A stretch of DNA of 12,421 nt. It comes from Sphingomonadaceae bacterium (lineage in GTDB: Bacteria; Pseudomonadota; Alphaproteobacteria; Sphingomonadales; Sphingomonadaceae). Position 1 is the stretch's first letter. Each line of letters starts with the position of its first letter. The stretch is taken from NCBI GenBank assembly GCA_009923795.1, contig RFSU01000048.1, positions 1-12,421 on the forward strand. The letters are read 5' to 3'. Position numbers and translations under genes: made by a program. Of this stretch, positions 11,727 to 12,421 are shown piece by piece. A model generated the notes under the pieces. That model was not told where the DNA came from. It saw nothing but the letters and a program-made list of their open reading frames with translations, and ran no database searches.

Positions 11727-12420
11727 AACGCAGCACCTCAACCGGATCGGTATTGGCCGCTTTATAGGCCGGATAAAGCGTCGCCAAAAAGCTGAAGAGC
11801 AATGCCATGGCTGTAATACCGATAATCTCTATCGGATCGACCTTTGCTGGCAATTCGGTCAAATAGCGGATCTGCGGATCCCACAATGTCTGCCCAGTCG
11901 CAAACTGCACAAAATTCACCACATTTTGCCGGAAGAATAGAAAAACGAGGCCGAGTGCGACGCCCGCCAACGTGCCCAACGCGCCGATAACAGTGCCCAC
12001 CGTCATGAAGATCCGCAACACACCGACCCGCGACGCACCCATTGTCCGCAGGATCGCAATATCGCGCGTCTTGGCCCGGACCAGCATGATGAGCGACGAT
12101 AGGATGTTAAACGCGGCGACCAAAATGATGATCGACAGAACAACGAAAGAAACGACCCGATCCACAGCAAGCGCCTCAAACAAGGAGGCATTCATCGTCC
12201 GCCAATCAGAAATAACGGCTTTGTTCACAACCTTAGGCGCAAGTGGGGCCAAAATCTCCCCCACCTTGTCTGCATCCTTGGTTTCCAGCTCGACCATGCC
12301 GACAGCATCGCCGAGCAGCAGCAGGGTTTGCGCGTCCTGAATTGGCATGACGACAAAGGCTTTGTCATAGTCATAAATGCCAATCTCAAAAACGGCTGCT
12401 ACCCGGTAAGAGAGAATGCG
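11719..12420 (-). CDS. Lipoprotein-releasing ABC transporter permease, LolC/LolE family (5' end outside window)
   Basis: The frame is open to the window edge and gives the C-terminal 233 residues of a protein normally about 410 long. It starts in the periplasmic MacB-like domain (YRVAAVFEIGIYDYDKAFVV, then a DAQTLLLLGDAVGMVE stretch), then the FtsX-type permease domain with spans at roughly VVLSIIILVAAFNILSSL, VGTVIGALGTLAGVALGLVF and IIGITAMALLFSFLATLYPA. The coupling segment RAKTRDIAILRTMGAS, which contacts LolD, lies after the first span. The end YKAANTDPVEVLRYE is the hallmark C-terminus of LolC/E proteins. Many Alphaproteobacteria have one such permease working as a homodimer (LolF); whether this is LolC, LolE or LolF cannot be told from the fragment. 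It overlaps lolD by 8 nt. Confidence 0.93.
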   Translation of the reverse strand, partial: RILSYRVAAVFEIGIYDYDKAFVVMPIQDAQTLLLLGDAVGMVELETKDADKVGEILAPLAPKVVNKAVISDWRTMNASLFEALAVDRVVSFVVLSIIILVAAFNILSSLIMLVRAKTRDIAILRTMGASRVGVLRIFMTVGTVIGALGTLAGVALGLVFLFFRQNVVNFVQFATGQTLWDPQIRYLTELPAKVDPIEIIGITAMALLFSFLATLYPAYKAANTDPVEVLRYE

Positions 12421-12421
12421 G

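Noticed and set aside
1..12421. Mobile element, CRISPR array, toxin-antitoxin pair or defence island
   Set aside because: All sizeable frames that I support are housekeeping genes or small conserved proteins. No transposase, regularly spaced repeats, paired small toxin/antitoxin frames or nuclease/helicase sets were seen.

Overview
The window looks like ordinary chromosomal core sequence of an alphaproteobacterium, most likely a sphingomonad (Sphingopyxis/Sphingorhabdus-like). This rests on moderate-to-high GC, a DUF4170 protein, small Ala/Lys-rich membrane proteins typical of sphingomonads, a eukaryote-type NADP isocitrate dehydrogenase, a short (archaeal-type) phosphatidylserine decarboxylase, GTTC-N7-GTTC (alphaproteobacterial LexA-type) spacing, and a lon-hup gene order. 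The taxonomic call is inference from protein character, not from a search. I see no insertion sequence, integrase, phage, CRISPR array, biosynthetic cluster or recognisable defence system.

Layout, left to right. (1) 2-874, + strand: the C-terminus of a DUF3618-like protein, a 156-residue Ala/Lys/Arg-rich single-span membrane protein and a DUF4170 protein, tightly packed as one operon. (2) 943-2699, +: moaA (first step of molybdenum cofactor synthesis) overlapping nadK (NADP+ synthesis) by 4 nt. (3) 2701-3162, +: tRNA-Asn(GTT) with its own promoter and terminator, then a 72-residue single-span membrane protein preceded by sequences resembling LexA/SOS operators. (4) 3173-4677, - strand: psd and pssA, overlapping by 4 nt, the two steps from CDP-diacylglycerol to phosphatidylethanolamine. 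(5) 4787-6065, +: icd with a strong intrinsic terminator, transcribed divergently from psd. (6) 6114-7871, +: a KefB/KefC-type CPA2 antiporter with a C-terminal TrkA-N (RCK) domain. (7) 7888-12420, all - strand: in transcription order lolC/E (5' end outside the window), lolD, lon, hup and tRNA-Val(CAC). The Lol genes export outer-membrane lipoproteins, Lon is the ATP-dependent quality-control protease, and HU is the nucleoid protein.

No gene in the window looks broken. The only partial genes are the two cut by the window edges. The most interesting signals are regulatory. They are: a possible SOS-controlled small membrane protein (2867-3162), which recalls the SidA/DidA division inhibitors of Caulobacter; a promoter placed so that psd mRNA would be leaderless; a heat-shock-like promoter in front of lon; and an unexplained 17-bp inverted repeat upstream of hup.
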